Below, in pieces: positions 61,654 to 64,000 of a stretch of DNA of 64,000 bases (position 1 is the first letter of the stretch; every line of letters begins with the position of its first letter). The stretch covers positions 124,001 to 188,000 of the forward strand of contig NC_015678.1 of the NCBI RefSeq assembly GCF_000164675.2. Reading direction: 5' to 3'. This stretch comes from Streptococcus parasanguinis ATCC 15912. GTDB taxonomy: Bacteria > Bacillota > Bacilli > Lactobacillales > Streptococcaceae. Made by a program: the position numbers and the translations under genes. The notes below the pieces were generated by a model. It was not told where the DNA came from. It searched no databases and saw only the letters and a program-made list of their open reading frames with translations.

Positions 61654-62988
61654 ATGAAAAAAAGAATTAAGAACGATGTGAAAGAGCAGTTTTTAAACTC
61701 TCTTCAAACCATCATTTCTTATCCTTCTGTATTAAATGAAGGGGAAAATGGAACACCGTTTGGACAAGCTATCCAAGATGTCCTAGAAAAAACCTTAGAG
61801 CTTGCTCAGGAATTAGGTTTTCAAACATATATAGATCCTGAAGGATACTATGGATATGCAGAGATCGGTCAGGGGGAAGAACTCCTGGCCGTTCTTTGTC
61901 ACTTGGATGTTGTTCCAGCCGGTGATCTAAAAGATTGGCAAACGCCACCTTTTGAAGCGACCATTGTCGGTGATTATTTAGTGGGTCGTGGTGTGCAGGA
62001 TGATAAGGGTCCGTCCCTCGCTGCTCTTTACGCTGTCAAGAGTTTGCTGGATGATGGCATCCAGTTTACCAAACGAATTCGCTTTATCTTTGGGACGGAT
62101 GAAGAAACCTTGTGGCGCTGTATGAACCGCTACAATCAAATCGAAGAGCAAGCAGATTTAGGATTTGCACCAGATTCCTCTTTCCCCTTAACCTATGCTG
62201 AAAAAGGCTTATTACAAGTGAAATTGCATGGTCCAGGTTGGGATGATCTTCCCTTACAGGCTGGACAGGCCCTCAATGTTGTTCCAGACAAGGCGACCTA
62301 TGCTGGTCATCGTTTGGAGGAGTTGCTTCCTGTTTTGGATCAAAGTGGGGTTCAGTATAGCCAAACAGCAGATTCTGTAACGGTTTTGGGTGTTTCGAAA
62401 CACTCTAAAGATGCAGCCGAAGGAGTGAATGCTATTGTCGGTTTAGCGGAAAGTTTATCCCTCATCCAACCCCATCCAGCCTTGCTCTTTATAGCAGATG
62501 CTGTTGGTGAGGATGCAACGGGAGAAGCTTTATTTGGCAGAATTACAGATGAACCTAGTGGGGATCTTTCTTTTAATCTTGCGACCCTTGTGATCGATCA
62601 AGAACAATCGGAAATCGGGATTGATATCCGGATTCCCGTCTTAGCAGACAAGGATGCCTTGGTAGCTCGTTTGCAAGAAATTGCAGCTAGTTATCAGTTG
62701 GAATATGAAGAGTTTGATTATTTGGCTCCTTTATATGTTCCTTTGGATAGTTCTTTAGTCAGCTCTTTGATGGCCGTCTATCAGGAAGAAACTGGTGATA
62801 AGACGCCAGCTATGTCTTCTGGTGGTGCGACATTTGCGCGGACCATGGAAAATTGTGTTGCCTTTGGGGCTCTTTTCCCAGGTGCAGAACAGACCGAGCA
62901 CCAAGCCAATGAACGTGCAAAAATTGAAGATCTCTATGCTGCGATGGAAATCTATCGAGAAGCCATTCAACGCTTAGCTACAACATAA
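61654..62988 (+). CDS. arcT: M20 family dipeptidase-like protein ArcT
   Basis: A 444-residue Sapep/PepV-like metallopeptidase: LCHLDVVPAGD and GVQDDKGPSLAA contain zinc-binding His and Asp; DEETLWRC follows with the catalytic Glu, and ARTMENCVAFGALFPGAEQTEHQANE at the end. Called arcT in S. gordonii arc operons; it may release arginine from peptides. It begins 17 bases after arcD. Confidence 0.9.
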   Translation: MKKRIKNDVKEQFLNSLQTIISYPSVLNEGENGTPFGQAIQDVLEKTLELAQELGFQTYIDPEGYYGYAEIGQGEELLAVLCHLDVVPAGDLKDWQTPPFEATIVGDYLVGRGVQDDKGPSLAALYAVKSLLDDGIQFTKRIRFIFGTDEETLWRCMNRYNQIEEQADLGFAPDSSFPLTYAEKGLLQVKLHGPGWDDLPLQAGQALNVVPDKATYAGHRLEELLPVLDQSGVQYSQTADSVTVLGVSKHSKDAAEGVNAIVGLAESLSLIQPHPALLFIADAVGEDATGEALFGRITDEPSGDLSFNLATLVIDQEQSEIGIDIRIPVLADKDALVARLQEIAASYQLEYEEFDYLAPLYVPLDSSLVSSLMAVYQEETGDKTPAMSSGGATFARTMENCVAFGALFPGAEQTEHQANERAKIEDLYAAMEIYREAIQRLATT

Positions 62989-63023
62989 AAAGTTTGGAAA
63001 CTTGGTTTCCAAACTTTTTATTT
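62986..63023. terminator. Bidirectional terminator between arcT and argR
   Basis: AAAAAGTTTGGAAA and TTTCCAAACTTTTT form a perfect stem around CTTGG between convergent genes. Confidence 0.9.
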
Positions 63024-63488
63024 ACTAAAGAAGAAGGGTGGGGTGAATTCTTTTAATTTTTCAAAACAATCCAAAGCTCCTTGATTGTCTTCGCAGATGA
63101 CCAAACAGACATCGTCTCCACAGATGGTGGCTACAATTTCTTGGAGTTCTAATGCATCTAAGATCGCTCCAAAAGATTGAGCGAGGCCTGGAAGAGTTTT
63201 TACAACGACCTGGTTTTGAACGGGCCGCAACATGACTAAGGCATCTTCCATATACATCCGCAGGCGCTTTTCCCAACGGGAAGGAGCGATGGTATTCATG
63301 GCATAGTAGGAACTATCCCCCTCGTTAATTTTTACTAGATTCAAGGATTTGACATCCCGTGAAAGGGTGGACTGGGTAACGAGAACGCCATTGGCTTCTA
63401 AGGCTTCTTGAAGTTCTTGTTGAGTATGAATCCTACGCTCAGAAATGATAGAGCGGATCAAGCGGTGGCGACTTTCAATTTTATTCAT
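63018..63488 (-). CDS. arcR: ArgR family arginine regulator (ArcR)
   Basis: ArgR/AhrC-type regulator of 156 residues: winged helix [23 protein letters not shown] with the recognition motif [17 protein letters not shown], and a C-terminal hexamerisation/arginine-binding domain ending in [11 protein letters not shown]. In S. gordonii the arc-linked member (ArcR) is needed for arginine induction of the operon. It lies convergent to arcT and 11 bases downstream of queA, with which it is probably cotranscribed. Confidence 0.93.
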   Translation of the reverse strand: MNKIESRHRLIRSIISERRIHTQQELQEALEANGVLVTQSTLSRDVKSLNLVKINEGDSSYYAMNTIAPSRWEKRLRMYMEDALVMLRPVQNQVVVKTLPGLAQSFGAILDALELQEIVATICGDDVCLVICEDNQGALDCFEKLKEFTPPFFFSK

Positions 63489-63499
63489 GAGAGATTCCT

Positions 63500-64000
63500 T
63501 TACTTGATGAACATAGCATCCCCAAAACTGAAGAAGCGGTAGCGTTCTTGAATAGCATGGTGGTATGCTTCGAGGGTTAATTCACGGCCGGCAAAGGCAG
63601 AAACCAACATGACCAGAGTTGATTTTGGAAGGTGGAAGTTGGTTGAAAAGGCATCGACGACTTTCCATTCATAACCTGGTTTGATAAAAATATTGGTCCA
63701 GCCTGAATCAGCTTGGATGTCTCCATCAAATTTGTTGCCAATCGTTTCAAGGGTCCGAATAGAAGTCGTTCCGACGGCCACGATGCGTTTTCCTGCAGCT
63801 TTTACCTGGCGAAGGGTCGCAGCAGCTTCTTCAGAAAGTTGGTAAAATTCAGAGTGCATCTCATGGTCTTCAAGATTGTCCACGGATACTGGACGGAAGG
63901 TTCCTAGGCCCACATGAAGGGTCAAATAGACCAGGTGAACCCCTTTTGCTTCAATTTTTTGGAGCAATTCTTGGGTGAAATGAAGACCTGCCGTCGGAGC
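63500..64000 (-). CDS. queA: S-adenosylmethionine:tRNA ribosyltransferase-isomerase, N-terminal part outside window
   Basis: QueA makes epoxyqueuosine in tRNA. The C-terminal 166 residues are visible; the frame stays open to the window edge (APTAGLHFT at the last codons), so the start lies beyond base 64000. Typical segments: [59 protein letters not shown], and [12 protein letters not shown] at the C-terminus. It is the usual neighbour of the arc locus in S. gordonii. Confidence 0.95.
   Translation of the reverse strand, partial: APTAGLHFTQELLQKIEAKGVHLVYLTLHVGLGTFRPVSVDNLEDHEMHSEFYQLSEEAAATLRQVKAAGKRIVAVGTTSIRTLETIGNKFDGDIQADSGWTNIFIKPGYEWKVVDAFSTNFHLPKSTLVMLVSAFAGRELTLEAYHHAIQERYRFFSFGDAMFIK

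Overview
The window is chromosomal DNA of a low-GC, oral (viridans) Streptococcus of the sanguinis/mitis/parasanguinis type. Support comes from gene order and sequence: pbp2b-recR-ddl-murF, glmU-nudF-macP-mtnN, comEA-comEC-holA-sodA, and a complete arginine deiminase locus (flp-arcABCDT-argR-queA) arranged as in S. gordonii and S. sanguinis. The species cannot be fixed from the sequence alone; S. parasanguinis or a close relative is a guess. No rRNA, tRNA, CRISPR array, prophage or intact insertion sequence was seen.

Layout. 1-2.6 kb: end of an alpha/beta hydrolase gene and two lipoproteins. 2.9-5.7 kb: BceAB-type antimicrobial-peptide ABC transporter. 5.8-7.75 kb (minus): orphan AliA-like oligopeptide-binding lipoprotein, with a paralogue at 22.5-24.5 kb. 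8.0-10.0 kb: PadR regulator plus two paralogous membrane proteins, with a palindromic operator over the promoter. 10.3-12.7 kb: APC permease, then a DUF2829 (Tad2-like) gene overlapping an SDR gene. 12.7-18 kb is the accessory part: a nonsense-mutated small gene, an AT-rich MacB-type ABC pair, a truncated and a full Nudix copy flanking a SUKH (SMI1/KNR4) gene, a broken Imm51-like gene and an unknown 201-residue gene, then an ASCH protein and a 301-bp element with terminal inverted repeats.

18.4-22.3 kb: glmU-nudF-macP-mtnN and nth. 24.7-27.1 kb: VOC protein, exoA, DUF3290/DUF421 pair. 27.3-35.4 kb: cell-wall and recombination operon ending in three tandem YwaF-like membrane proteins. 35.6-43.4 kb: prfC, a PH-domain protein, a CorA-like transporter, a DEAD-box helicase behind a long structured leader, a LacX-like epimerase, a GIY-YIG protein and a tRNA methyltransferase. 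43.5-55.6 kb: lipoprotein, P-type ATPase, plsC, competence uptake genes with a perfect combox, DUF805, holA, sodA, a HerA-like ATPase and a beta-lactamase-fold hydrolase. 55.7-64 kb: arginine deiminase locus.

How it fits together. The core genes serve peptidoglycan synthesis (glmU, macP, pbp2b, ddl, murF), DNA repair and uptake (nth, exoA, recR, comEA, comEC), and energy and acid stress (arc genes). The window also carries at least three families of structured intergenic repeats. One (about 185 bp) occurs three times, ends in inverted repeats and terminator hairpins, and at one site supplies the last codons of a gene. The points I find most worth following are the decayed immunity-gene cluster, the helicase leader with a terminator just before a TTG start, the Tad2-like/SDR pair, the MITE-like repeats, and two genes whose promoters lie so close to the start codon that their mRNAs should be leaderless.
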